From the NCBI GenBank assembly GCA_963803775.1, contig CAWDNS010000006.1:744001-808000 (forward strand): a stretch of DNA of 64,000 nt, written 5' to 3'. How positions within the stretch are numbered: the stretch's first letter is position 1; each line of letters begins with the position of its first letter. The notes beneath the pieces are model-generated. The model was given only the letters and a program-made list of their open reading frames with translations. It was not told the DNA's origin and made no database searches. A program made the position numbers and the translations under genes. Of the stretch, positions 1 to 7,691 are shown in pieces. The DNA is from JABCZH01 sp963803775 (GTDB taxonomy: Bacteria > Acidobacteriota > Terriglobia > Terriglobales > Acidobacteriaceae).

Positions 1-248
1 GCAAATAGGCAGTAGCCAGAAACCGCCGAACTTCAGTGAAGGAGAATGGAAACGCCTGAATCGATGTACCACGCATTTCTCAAAGCATCGATTTCGCCGG
101 CAACTGCCTGCACCGGACAAAAGGGATAAAGCAGGGTGACGTGCGCTGGGACACCCAACCGGGCTGCGCGATCGTACTGCCAACGCATTGGCCCCACGAT
201 CGACTCAACCTCAGGAATCGGTATGATGACCGCCGACTCATTTGCCAT
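1..248 (-). pseudogene. 2'-5' RNA ligase family protein, frameshifted and cut by the window edge
   Basis: The ATG at 248 overlaps the 3' end of ribF by 11 bases. The first ~60 residues carry the family signature GVPAHVTLLYPF, the HxT motif of the 2H phosphoesterase/RNA ligase fold, which handles 2'-5' or cyclic phosphate ends of RNA. The frame then runs into a stop at 33-35. In the next frame, from about 70 down to 1, the reading continues as QAFPFSFTEVRRFLATAYL, which is what these proteins normally have at this point. Removing one base near the AAA run at 76-78 (minus strand) joins the two halves. It is either a real frameshift or a sequencing insertion. The second HxT motif would lie outside the window. 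Confidence 0.7.
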
Positions 249-1194
249 GATGGGCAAACCGGCTGAGCAGATGAAAATAGCGCCGGGCGTGTTTGACGTC
301 TTTGGCGATCTGAGCGCGAAGAGCGTCAATGGACGGAAACCTGATTTCGTCGCGCAGCCTTTGCAGAAAATAGATTTCGACTTCAGTCTCCGGCGTCAGT
401 TCAATCGGATGAAAGTTCAATAGATGAGTTTCCACCGCGAAGGAATCAGCGCCAAAGGTCGGGCGATTGCCAACGTTGGTAACGGAATCGAAACACTCCT
501 CAACCACGCGGGTGCGGGTGATATACACACCATCTTTCGGAAGTAACTCTTCGTAGCGGTTCAGGTTGATGGTGGGAACCGTGTGTTTGGCGCCGTAACC
601 TCGTCCCCGTCCCGGCGTAGAGAGCACGCTGAAGGGACGAGCCAGCAGGTAGCGCGCCCGGCTCACCCGGCCTTTGCCGATCAACTTGCGAATGTGGCTG
701 CTGGAGACGGGCTCTCCACGCAGCTGCATCTCGGAATAGACACGGACGTCAAACCCCAGTTGCTTCCCCAATTCAGAGAGTTGTGTGACGTCTCCTGCGG
801 CTTTGTGGCCAAAGTGAAAATTGAAGCCTTCATGCACCTCACGTGTATTCAAGCGTTGCTTGAGGATATCTTCCGCAAACTGTTGCGGCGTCAGCAAAGA
901 TAAGTCACGAGTAAAGGGAAGCAGCAGCACGGTATCGAGACCGCTGGTTTGGAAGAGACGAATCTTTTCTACCGAGGGAGTGATGAGTTTTAAGGCCAAG
1001 TCCGGTCGCAGAATGCGCACCGGATGAGGCTCAAAGCTCACCGCGACGGCCTTGGCTCCGAACTCTCTTGCGCGCAGGACGATATTGGAAATGACTTGAC
1101 GATGGGCCCGATGCACGCCATCAAAGTTGCCTACACTGACGACGGTCGCGCCGAAGCCGGTGGGAATGTCTTCGAGTTTGTGAAAAACCTGCAT
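238..1194 (-). CDS. ribF: Bifunctional riboflavin kinase / FAD synthetase
   Basis: RibF phosphorylates riboflavin to FMN and adenylylates FMN to FAD in the cytoplasm. The N-terminal FAD-synthetase half shows VVSVGNFDGVHRAHRQ, a nucleotidyltransferase HxGH-like motif, and SSSHIRKLIGKGRV at the end of that domain. The C-terminal kinase half begins at RPFSVLSTPGRGRGYGAKHTVPT, with the Gly-rich PTxN ATP-binding motif (PTINL), and ends in LRDEIRFPSIDALRAQI. I prefer the ATG at 1194 (MQVFHKLED) because an upstream GTG or TTG would add 16 residues with no family resemblance. That gives about 318 residues, normal for RibF. The gene lies 6-60 bases after the MBL-fold gene and overlaps the RNA-ligase-like gene, so it is probably part of the minus-strand operon running from 3.6 kb to 0. 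Confidence 0.93.
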   Translation of the reverse strand: MQVFHKLEDIPTGFGATVVSVGNFDGVHRAHRQVISNIVLRAREFGAKAVAVSFEPHPVRILRPDLALKLITPSVEKIRLFQTSGLDTVLLLPFTRDLSLLTPQQFAEDILKQRLNTREVHEGFNFHFGHKAAGDVTQLSELGKQLGFDVRVYSEMQLRGEPVSSSHIRKLIGKGRVSRARYLLARPFSVLSTPGRGRGYGAKHTVPTINLNRYEELLPKDGVYITRTRVVEECFDSVTNVGNRPTFGADSFAVETHLLNFHPIELTPETEVEIYFLQRLRDEIRFPSIDALRAQIAKDVKHARRYFHLLSRFAHHGK

Positions 1195-1248
1195 CGTCGA
1201 TCTGCGTTTATCCGCGTTGATCTGCGGCGAGAAATCGGGCAAAAAAGC

Positions 1249-2022
1249 TCAGATTTCAAATTCCAGTTTCATGCCGTCGTAAGAAAGCTGTACGTTGGGC
1301 GGCAGGGATGCGTTGGTCGCCGCGTGCGGCAGATCATGGCAAATGTGCGTAAAGAAAGCACGCTTCGGTTTGAGCCTCTCCACAATCCGGAGCGAGTTGT
1401 CCACGGTGGAGTGTGTAGGATGCGGCGTGCGACGTAGCGCGTCCAGAAAAAGAATGTCGAGGCCCTGGAGCCTGGCCAGTGAAGGCTCGGGAATTTCACT
1501 GTGGTCGGTCAAATAAGCCGCACTGCCGGCGCGAAAGCCGTAGATCTCGGTTTCGCCATGAATGACCGGTATCGGTTCGAAGTTCGCTCCGAAAAGCGTC
1601 AAAGGCCCATCGATAGATTTCAGTTCTACCTGCGGTAGTCCACCAAACTTGTAGTCGGCGTCGAAGATGTAACGGAACATGTTGCGGATGAACTCTGCGG
1701 CCTCCGGACGAGCGTAGAGTGGAAGCTTGTTGGGCCGCAGCCGGTAAGTCAGAGGCCGAAGATCATCGATGCCGAGAATGTGATCGGCGTGAGTGTGGGT
1801 ATAAAGTACAGCATCCAGCCGATGAATCTTTTCGCGGATCGCCTGCTCGCGGAAGTCTGGGGTGGTGTCGATGAGAACAGCTCGATCGTTGTACTCAATT
1901 AAGACGGAAGGCCGGGTACGGCGGTCACGCGGATCGGACGAACAACACACCGCGCAATCGCACCCGATGGTAGGCACGCCCATCGAGGTCCCACTGCCCA
2001 AGACCGTCAACGTTGCTTTCAT
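1249..2022 (-). CDS. MBL-fold metallo-hydrolase, PhnP-like
   Basis: The 257-residue protein has the metallo-beta-lactamase signature HTHADHILGIDDLRPL, which supplies HxHxDH zinc ligands. Further metal-site candidates are His in PVIHGETEIYG, Asp in LTDHSEIPE and His in FFTHICHDLPH. The N-terminus has the GSGTSMGVPTIGCDCAVC pattern with a cysteine cluster typical of the PhnP/cyclic phosphodiesterase branch. Members hydrolyse phosphodiesters such as phosphoribosyl cyclic phosphate, but no phosphonate genes are nearby, so the substrate is open. Its ATG overlaps the stop of the upstream DUF1844 gene by four bases (2019-2022), indicating translational coupling. Confidence 0.85.
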   Translation of the reverse strand: MKATLTVLGSGTSMGVPTIGCDCAVCCSSDPRDRRTRPSVLIEYNDRAVLIDTTPDFREQAIREKIHRLDAVLYTHTHADHILGIDDLRPLTYRLRPNKLPLYARPEAAEFIRNMFRYIFDADYKFGGLPQVELKSIDGPLTLFGANFEPIPVIHGETEIYGFRAGSAAYLTDHSEIPEPSLARLQGLDILFLDALRRTPHPTHSTVDNSLRIVERLKPKRAFFTHICHDLPHAATNASLPPNVQLSYDGMKLEFEI

Positions 2023-2588
2023 GGCTTGCTGGAAACTGTACCCGCTGCCTGCGGTGGGTGCGCCAACGCGTTGGTGACTTCCACGTAGGCCATGCGAAGT
2101 TCGTAAAGACAGTTCTGCAGAAAAACTTCTTCGGCGTTAGTGAGGTTTCCCTTGGTTTTTTCCGTTAGCAGACTCAGCGTGTCAATCGTCTGGCGCGCGC
2201 CAATCAGGTCAACACGCGGTTGGCCACCCTGTTCGTGCATCAGTCCGAGTTGCAGCATGGCATTCATGTACAACGAAGCCATGAAGCGTTCGAAGGTCAT
2301 CTCCAGCTCTTTAGCAGAATGGCCGCTCAATTCGACGCGCGTGTCCAGATCCTTGGCGGATTTGCGGTAGGCGTCCGCTTGCTGCTGCTGCTCCGCCGCC
2401 GTCGGCGTGGGTGGCATGTCCACTATTGGTGGCGGGGCCGCGGACGTTGGCTGTGCCTGCGATGCCACTTCTGGCTTCGGGCTGGAACTCGAAACTTCCT
2501 CTTGCGTGACCTCGGTGCGAGCCTCGCCTTCCGGAGTAAACAACCGCCGATCGGTTACGGTAAAGCTTTCCTGCTTTTTCTCAGGCAT
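2019..2588 (-). CDS. DUF1844 domain protein
   Basis: This is a small acidic protein with a Pro/Ala/Gln-rich, probably disordered N-terminal half. Its compact C-terminal helical domain contains FERFMASLYMNAMLQLGLM and ends with TNAEEVFLQNCLYELRMAYVE. That pattern matches DUF1844, a family of unknown function common in Acidobacteria and Deltaproteobacteria. The ATG at 2588 is preceded by GAAGGGAAAA at a suitable distance, so it is preferred over the TTG at 2603. It lies 18 bases after the ygfZ-like gene and overlaps the MBL-fold gene, so it belongs to the same operon. No enzymatic motif is visible. Confidence 0.8.
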   Translation of the reverse strand: MPEKKQESFTVTDRRLFTPEGEARTEVTQEEVSSSSPKPEVASQAQPTSAAPPPIVDMPPTPTAAEQQQQADAYRKSAKDLDTRVELSGHSAKELEMTFERFMASLYMNAMLQLGLMHEQGGQPRVDLIGARQTIDTLSLLTEKTKGNLTNAEEVFLQNCLYELRMAYVEVTNALAHPPQAAGTVSSKP

Positions 2589-2606
2589 GGATTTTCCCTT
2601 CAAATT

Positions 2607-3641
2607 CTATTCTGTAGACGAAAAGATACCGGTAAACGGCAAATTGCTTACGGTAAGCTGTGCGCCACCTGCTTGCACTTGCTTGCCGGAAGCAAATTCC
2701 CGGCGAATGTAGCCGATGGCTACGCGGCGTTCTCCGCCCTTGGTCGGTAGAACAGCTGTACTAGTGATCTCACCCACGTCTTTGCCGTCAGCTTGAACCT
2801 TGGCGCCAAGTGCGGGCATTGAACCCTGCACTTCGAAGCCGGTAAACTTGCGGTGCACCGCGCCGCGGGAGCGAATGCGCTCCACGATTTCCTGGCCTAC
2901 GTAGCATCCCTTGCTGAAATGCAAGGAACGCTCCTGGCTGGTTTCCTGTGGCAAATCGCGCTCGCGAATGTCCTGACCATAGCGCGGGATTCCTTCGGCG
3001 ATGCGAAGCAACTCCTGAGCAGCGGCGCTAACCGGTTTAGCCCCGGCCTGGGTGAGTGAGTTCCGCAACGCCGATGCGTGCTCTGGCGCGAACCATAATT
3101 CGTACCATTCGATGCCGGGGTGGTCGCCCCGGGCGATGGTCACAGCCGCATTTTGCCAAATCAAATCGGCGAACTGCAAAGACTCCAGCTGTGTAAACTC
3201 GAACCCCGCCTTATGCAATGCTTCCGATGCCTTCGGACCTGCGATCCCTATGGACTGCACTTGATCGCTAAGGTTGGCGACTTCAACGTCGTCCATGATG
3301 ATGTAACGATCGAAGATTGCAAGCAGCTTTTCCAGTTCAGAATGATCGGTGTCCAGCGTCAGAGACTCGCCACGATTGTAAGCGTACATATCGCCGAGAA
3401 TGTGACCCTGCGGATTGAGCAGAAAAGCATAAACGCCCTTGCCTACGGCCAGGTCGCGAATATTATTTGTGACCATGCCATTCAGCCAGCGCACCCGGTC
3501 GCTACCGGTGAGTGCAATCTTGGCGCGGCTGCTGAGATCCAGAAGACCGCAGCCAGACAACAGCTCCGCAAACTCGGAGGGCAGGGTTCCGAGGTTGGTA
3601 GACGGCGGAACAGCGTCACTTTGAACGGCAGAGGGAGTCAT
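2607..3641 (-). CDS. ygfZ: YgfZ/GcvT-family folate-binding protein
   Basis: YgfZ-type proteins resemble the aminomethyltransferase GcvT, bind folate and support Fe-S cluster repair or assembly. The diagnostic motif KGCYVGQEIVERIRSRG, including the conserved K-G-C-Y-x-G-Q-E, is present in the C-terminal half. Upstream are a GcvT-like segment (SRAKIALTGSDRVRWLNGMV) and GIPRYGQDI. The ATG at 3641 (MTPSAVQSD) is preferred to the TTG at 3668. It is the first gene of a minus-strand group (ygfZ, DUF1844, MBL hydrolase, ribF, RNA-ligase-like), divergent from the dehydrogenase gene at 3762 across a 120-base gap. Confidence 0.88.
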   Translation of the reverse strand: MTPSAVQSDAVPPSTNLGTLPSEFAELLSGCGLLDLSSRAKIALTGSDRVRWLNGMVTNNIRDLAVGKGVYAFLLNPQGHILGDMYAYNRGESLTLDTDHSELEKLLAIFDRYIIMDDVEVANLSDQVQSIGIAGPKASEALHKAGFEFTQLESLQFADLIWQNAAVTIARGDHPGIEWYELWFAPEHASALRNSLTQAGAKPVSAAAQELLRIAEGIPRYGQDIRERDLPQETSQERSLHFSKGCYVGQEIVERIRSRGAVHRKFTGFEVQGSMPALGAKVQADGKDVGEITSTAVLPTKGGERRVAIGYIRREFASGKQVQAGGAQLTVSNLPFTGIFSSTE

Positions 3642-3702
3642 ATCCGATGTTTGAATTATACAAGCCAAGCGCAGGCGACCTCTGCGTCCTTTGCGGCTCC
3701 TT

Positions 3703-3723
3703 CTTTGCGTACTTGCGGTTAAA
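3703..3723 (+). repeat. Dispersed CTTTGCGT-type repeat, copy 1
   Basis: This 21-base segment reads CTTTGCGTACTTGCGGTTAA plus A. It is a near match to the segments at 38973-38994 and 56911-56932, which share the pattern CTYTGYGT-MC-TYTGYGGT-YAAA. A weaker half-copy (CTCTGCGTCCTTTGCGG) lies just upstream at about 3680-3696. It sits in the divergent gap before the LeuB-family gene. Confidence 0.55.
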
Positions 3724-3761
3724 GGCTTTTCCTGGCTCCGAGTGTGTTACCTTTTTCACCC

Positions 3762-4832
3762 GTGGGCCAGAAAAAGCGAATTGCCATCATCCCCGGCGAC
3801 GGCATTGGGAAAGAAGTAATTCCTCAGGCCGTCAACGTCATTGCCGCCACCGGCGTCGAAGTAGAAACCGCGCAGTTCGATTGGGGCGCCGACCGCTATC
3901 TTAGCGACGGTGTGACGGTGCCGCCTGACGGCTTTACCATGTTGGAGCGCGACTTCGATGCCATTTTGCTAGGCGCGTTCGGCGATCCCCGGGTGCGAAC
4001 CAACATTCATGCCAAAGAAATCCTGCTGGGCATGCGTTTCAAGATGGATCTTTACGCCAACGTGCGCCCGGTGCGGCTGCTGGATGCGAGCCTATGTCCT
4101 CTGAAGGGAATTGAAGCGAAGGACATCGACTTCGTCGTGATCCGTGAGAACACCGAAGGCGTGTATACCGATGCCGGGGGTGTGTTCAAGCAGGGAACAC
4201 CCGACGAGATTGCGGTCCAGGAAGACATCAACACTCGCAAGGGAGTCGAGCGCATCATTCGTTACGCCTTCGAATACTGTGAACGGCATACGAAGCTCGG
4301 CGGCAACAAGCGCAGCCGCGTGCTCATGTGCGACAAATCCAACGCCATGACCCACGCCGGAGGCTTGTGGCAGCGGGTGTTTAAAGAAGTGGCCGGAGAG
4401 AATCCGCAAATCAAGGCCGAACATATGTATGTGGACGCGCTTTGTATGCAGATGGTGCGCGATCCGCGGCAGTTTGATGTGATCGTCACCAACAATATGT
4501 TTGGCGACATCATTACCGACTTGGCTGCGGGACTGCAGGGCGGGCTGGGCATAGCCGCGAGCGGCAACCTTCACCCCGGCAAGACTTCGATGTTCGAGCC
4601 GGTGCACGGGTCAGCGCCGCCGATCGCGGGAAAGAATATTGCCAATCCTTTTGGTGCGATTTTGACAGCGGCGATGATGCTTTCGCATTTGGGGCTGACC
4701 AAAGAGGCCGAGAGGATCGAGTCTGCAGTGCTAGAAGCGGTGCATCAGAAGAAGACAACGACGGATGTTGGAGGGAATTTAGGAACGCGAGAAGCGGGGG
4801 AGTGGGTGGCGAATAGGGTTGGCCAAGGATAA
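3762..4832 (+). CDS. Isocitrate/isopropylmalate dehydrogenase family protein (LeuB-like)
   Basis: This is an NAD(P)-dependent decarboxylating dehydrogenase of the beta-hydroxyacid family. Visible signatures are RIAIIPGDGIGKEVIP at the N-terminus, the substrate-loop motif VIRENTEGVYTD, CDKSNAMTHAGGLW, VTNNMFGDIITDLAAGLQGGLG and the nucleotide-site stretch FEPVHGSAPPIAGKNIANP. The RENTEG loop, rather than the ELTGG loop of classical bacterial LeuB, resembles archaeal isopropylmalate, homoisocitrate and NAD-isocitrate enzymes. The substrate therefore cannot be settled from sequence. No leuA, leuC or leuD is adjacent. There is no ATG near the start: GTG at 3762 gives MGQKKRIAIIP, the family's usual beginning, and a GTG at 3744 would add six residues. 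No clear Shine-Dalgarno sequence is seen. Confidence 0.85.
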   Translation: MGQKKRIAIIPGDGIGKEVIPQAVNVIAATGVEVETAQFDWGADRYLSDGVTVPPDGFTMLERDFDAILLGAFGDPRVRTNIHAKEILLGMRFKMDLYANVRPVRLLDASLCPLKGIEAKDIDFVVIRENTEGVYTDAGGVFKQGTPDEIAVQEDINTRKGVERIIRYAFEYCERHTKLGGNKRSRVLMCDKSNAMTHAGGLWQRVFKEVAGENPQIKAEHMYVDALCMQMVRDPRQFDVIVTNNMFGDIITDLAAGLQGGLGIAASGNLHPGKTSMFEPVHGSAPPIAGKNIANPFGAILTAAMMLSHLGLTKEAERIESAVLEAVHQKKTTTDVGGNLGTREAGEWVANRVGQG

Positions 4833-4865
4833 ACACTGATCGAGCGTTGACGACGGCGAACCCTT

Positions 4866-5177
4866 CTAGCTGGACGTCGCTTGCTGACCCATCGGGGCGG
4901 AGAGCCGCAGCGGCTCTTCCGGCATCACGATCCACGCAATCGGATACGCGATCAGGCCCACCCCAGTCAGGAAAGCGGTGAAGAACCAAACCAGCCGAAC
5001 CAGTGTCACATCCAGATCAAAGTACTCGGCGAAACCGGCGCAAACCCCGGCAATTCGGCGATCAGCCCGCGGGCGAAGCAACCGCTTTCGGGCCAGCACC
5101 GAGCCTACCCGCGTGCCGCAATAAGCGCACACATTGGCGTCATCCTGGATGACTTTCCCGCAGTAGTTACAATACAT
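4866..5177 (-). CDS. PspC-domain membrane protein with N-terminal zinc ribbon
   Basis: The protein begins with a CxxC...CxxC zinc ribbon (CNYCGK and CAYCGTRV) followed by a basic linker. It ends in a PspC domain: LLRPRADRRIAGVCAGFAEYFDLD, then two hydrophobic stretches and PIAWIVMPEEP. PspC proteins are inner-membrane stress sensors or regulators of the phage-shock response; pspA is not nearby. The ATG at 5177 has a textbook AGGAGG seven bases upstream, so a longer start is rejected. It is convergent with the LeuB-like gene and divergent from the other zinc-ribbon protein at 5484. Confidence 0.85.
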   Translation of the reverse strand: MYCNYCGKVIQDDANVCAYCGTRVGSVLARKRLLRPRADRRIAGVCAGFAEYFDLDVTLVRLVWFFTAFLTGVGLIAYPIAWIVMPEEPLRLSAPMGQQATSS

Positions 5178-5483
5178 AGGTCGCCTCCTGAAGCATGGTA
5201 CGAAGCCTAGGATACACCGGTTCCACACAAAACAGCGGCACGGTGCTCAGACGGTAGCTGGGCACCTGCGAACCAAGACGGTTACTCACAGGTAAACACT
5301 CTGCGGGTGCAAACTCGACACAAAGAGGGGTTCATCCCGACAATCTTTGCCGGGAACAGGTAAATCCTGCTCGGGATCGGGATGGGTGGCAAATCTTAAG
5401 TTCGAAAGTTGGGGTATTTTGCAACAACTTACGAGAGCTTAGCTTTGGCCCGTGGTTTGCGGCTGAAGCGGGAAAGGATTGCC
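5178..5483. other. Divergent intergenic region, 306 bases
   Basis: This gap separates two divergently transcribed small membrane proteins that both carry CxxC zinc ribbons, so it should hold both promoters. I see no convincing -35/-10 pair, riboswitch or hairpin terminator. A purine-rich Shine-Dalgarno-like stretch (GGGAAAGGATT) lies just before the ATG at 5484. Confidence 0.5.
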
Positions 5484-5927
5484 ATGTCACAAGCCGTCCA
5501 TAACCCAGCCCAAGAGTTTTGGCAGCCCCCGGTTGCCCATCCTCAGTCGTTACCTGCCTTCGAGAACGTCTGTGCGGGCTGCGGCTCGGAGTTCATGGTA
5601 GGGGCACGCTTTTGCCATGTCTGCGGTGGGTCGCGTGCTACCAAAGCGGCGGTCGGCACGATTCCTGTTTGGATGCAGCCACTCGAGTTCTTTAAGGCTT
5701 TAGAGTTCCAAAGCGTCAAGGATTGGTTGGGCCTCTCCCCTGCATCGCTGATCGCCTTCTTTGTGGGGATGGGATGCGTCTTGGCTGCAATGGCCGTCGG
5801 TCTCATCTACTCAGTGCAAAGTCTGGCGGACTTCCAAGCTATCCAGCTCTGGCGCCTGGAGTGGTTATTGGCTGCCTTGGTGGCTTTTGTCGCTGGAATT
5901 CTGCTGAAGCATGCCGGCGCCCGGTAA
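5484..5927 (+). CDS. Zinc-ribbon membrane protein of unknown function
   Basis: The 147-residue protein has a zinc-ribbon motif, CAGCGSEF...CHVCGG, at about residues 30-52. Two hydrophobic segments follow (LIAFFVGMGCVLAAMAVGLIY and WLLAALVAFVAGILL), giving a likely two-TM inner-membrane protein with a cytosolic ribbon. The ATG at 5484 follows GGGAAAGGATT. It stops two bases short of the convergent thiD stop. The CxxC pair resembles that of the divergent PspC protein, which hints at a common role in membrane stress, but this is inference. Confidence 0.7.
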   Translation: MSQAVHNPAQEFWQPPVAHPQSLPAFENVCAGCGSEFMVGARFCHVCGGSRATKAAVGTIPVWMQPLEFFKALEFQSVKDWLGLSPASLIAFFVGMGCVLAAMAVGLIYSVQSLADFQAIQLWRLEWLLAALVAFVAGILLKHAGAR

Positions 5928-5929
5928 GC

Positions 5930-6778
5930 TTAATTCACCGGTTCCGGATCTCCGCTGGTGCTCGTCCGCCGTTGTTGATTCATGCGATAAAGATGATGCA
6001 CCGGACCGATCCCACGGCCTAGTGGGTGAGCATTCACAATTGCCGCTGCCACATAGGCCTTGGTCAGCAGAACCGCTTCCGGCAGGCCTCGCCCTAACGC
6101 CAGGTGGCATGCCACTGAAGTGGCAAAGGCACAGCCTGTCCCGTGGGTAGAGTTCGACCGCAGCCGCGCTGATTTGAAGGTTTCCTGCTCAATGCCGGCG
6201 CGGCCGGTGAAGCTTAGTAGATCAATGGCTTGGTCCAGATGTCCGCCGGTAATCACCACCGCCAATGCTCCCATCTCGTGCATCTTGTGTGCCGCAGCGC
6301 GCATTTGCTCGAGGTTCGTAACCGCAAGGCCAGTCAGGGCGGAGGCTTCGTCCACATTTGGTGTCACCACGGTCGCCAGCGGGATGAGCTTTTCGGCCAG
6401 CAGACTGGCACCGGCAGGGGCCAACAGGGCAGTGCCCGAAGAGCTTCTGAGGATCGGGTCCAGCACTACATTTCGAGGCCGATGTTTGGCTAGGAATTCC
6501 GCCACTGCCCAAACCACCTTGGCCGAACCCAGCATTCCTAACCGAACCGCCGAAATCTCCAGGTCGCTAGCCAACTCCTCAAGAGTTTCGCTCAGCAGGT
6601 CGGCGGCAACAGGTTCTACCCGACGCACGCCGGAAGTGGATTGAACGGTCAGAGCCGAAATGCAGGCCACTCCATAGCACCCATGAGCGGCAATGGTCTT
6701 GATGTCAGCCGTTACCCCGGCTCCGGATGAGGGGTCGAAACCAGCGATCGTCAGAACCACAGGTGGTGCAGAGGCCAT
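5930..6778 (-). CDS. thiD: Hydroxymethylpyrimidine / phosphomethylpyrimidine kinase
   Basis: ThiD phosphorylates HMP and then HMP-P to HMP-PP for thiamine synthesis. The 282-residue protein opens with VLTIAGFDPSSGAGVTADIKTIAAHG, the ribokinase-fold substrate loop, and carries VVLDPILRSSSGTALL and the anion-hole motif STHGTGCAFATSVA near the C-terminus with the catalytic Asp/GTGC. Its length matches the family. No other thiamine genes are adjacent and no TPP riboswitch pattern is visible in the roughly 100 bases upstream. The stop is convergent with and two bases from the zinc-ribbon gene. Confidence 0.92.
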   Translation of the reverse strand: MASAPPVVLTIAGFDPSSGAGVTADIKTIAAHGCYGVACISALTVQSTSGVRRVEPVAADLLSETLEELASDLEISAVRLGMLGSAKVVWAVAEFLAKHRPRNVVLDPILRSSSGTALLAPAGASLLAEKLIPLATVVTPNVDEASALTGLAVTNLEQMRAAAHKMHEMGALAVVITGGHLDQAIDLLSFTGRAGIEQETFKSARLRSNSTHGTGCAFATSVACHLALGRGLPEAVLLTKAYVAAAIVNAHPLGRGIGPVHHLYRMNQQRRTSTSGDPEPVN

Positions 6779-7165
6779 AAACGAAATGTACCGAAAACCC
6801 GATGCTCGCCAAAAGTATTTATCGGGAGATCGCGAATCGACGCTCTACGGAACGCCGTAACTTACTGAATTTAAATCATAAAGTGCTAGTTTCATCCTAA
6901 CTGATTGAAAACACATGGCAAGCAAATATTTCCTACTGCACCAAACTTAGGTTATTTACTAGTATATAAACACGTAAGTGAGTGCTATCACAGGTACATT
7001 ACTCCATTACCTAAGATATACAGTGAGTTACGTGAGATATCCATAACTGCCTGGTTACATTCTTTCATGTATTTTGGCGTTGACAGGCCAACCTGGAGGC
7101 CGATAGCATTCTCAAACACACAGAATAATTGCTCGGGGATACGATTTTGGAAATGAGGTGATTGA
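6779..7165. other. AT-rich intergenic region before the rlpA-like gene
   Basis: This is a 387-base gap that is clearly more AT-rich than its surroundings, especially 6850-7150. No convincing coding frame is seen. It contains two perfect 7-base complementary pairs, CTTAGGT 6946-6952 with ACCTAAG 7009-7015, and CACGTAA 6971-6977 with TTACGTG 7028-7034. These cross one another, as in a pseudoknot. A possible promoter lies at 7080-7109. The region could be a structured leader or relic DNA; no known riboswitch class was recognised. Confidence 0.4.
7080..7109 (+). promoter_or_regulatory. Possible sigma-70-type promoter for the rlpA-like gene
   Basis: TTGACA at 7080-7085 is followed after 18 bases by TAGCAT at 7104-7109. 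The -35 box is perfect and the -10 box weak. Transcription would begin about 45-50 bases before the ATG at 7166, whose Shine-Dalgarno GAGGTGAT is very strong. The prediction is by eye only. Confidence 0.35.
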
Positions 7166-7666
7166 ATGCGTGGATTCTTAGCTCACGGACTAGTGAGCGT
7201 TTTAGCGGTCGTCAGTTTGGGAGCTTCGCCTGGGCCAAAAGGCTCCGGGTCCAAAGACACTGAAGCAAAACCGGGGGCACCGGCGGTTCAAGCCAATGCC
7301 ACCGCCAAGCCAAAGCACGGTTCGCCCTATCAAGTGGGGACGGCGTCCTGGTACGGGGAGTATTTTGAAGGCCGGGCCACCGCCAGCGGTGAACCCTTTA
7401 ACATGTACGATCTGACAGCCGCCCACCCCACATTGCCACTAGGTAGCTGGGTTCGAGTTACAAATCTAGGCAACGGCCGCCGGATTCTTGTCCGCATCAA
7501 TGATCGCGGGCCTATTATTCCTGGCCGCATCATCGACCTTTCCTATAGCGCTGCTCAGGCGCTCGCCTTCCGCGAAAAGGGTCTGCAACGAGTCCGCCTG
7601 GATCTAGTTACTGCTCGAGAACTCCAGCCGCAACAAATCGCCATGGTCCAGCCGGTGGCGTACTAA
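7166..7666 (+). CDS. rlpA: RlpA-like septal ring lytic transglycosylase family protein
   Basis: The protein has a hydrophobic signal segment at residues 5-22, then a Gly/Lys/Ala-rich linker and a double-psi beta-barrel domain. That domain is marked by GTASWYGEYFEGRATASGE, AAHPTLPLGSWVRVTN and VRINDRGPIIPGRIIDLS, which hold the conserved catalytic-type Asp and the small-residue turn. RlpA proteins are periplasmic or outer-membrane proteins that cleave or bind naked glycan strands at septa. There is no SPOR domain, so this is the short form (166 residues). Its ATG has a perfect GAGGTGAT upstream. pyrF starts 25 bases after its stop, so the two may be cotranscribed. Confidence 0.85.
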   Translation: MRGFLAHGLVSVLAVVSLGASPGPKGSGSKDTEAKPGAPAVQANATAKPKHGSPYQVGTASWYGEYFEGRATASGEPFNMYDLTAAHPTLPLGSWVRVTNLGNGRRILVRINDRGPIIPGRIIDLSYSAAQALAFREKGLQRVRLDLVTARELQPQQIAMVQPVAY

Positions 7667-7691
7667 CCGTAAACATTTTATACTTCAGCAT

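Noticed and set aside
6779..6900. TPP riboswitch upstream of thiD
   Set aside because: The conserved CTGAGA and ACC-TGATCTGG-type segments are not present on the minus strand upstream of the start.
6905..7156. An 83-codon open frame in the AT-rich gap before the rlpA-like gene
   Set aside because: It has no ribosome site, its composition is unlike the neighbouring genes, it has no domain, and it spans the complementary segments of the possible leader.
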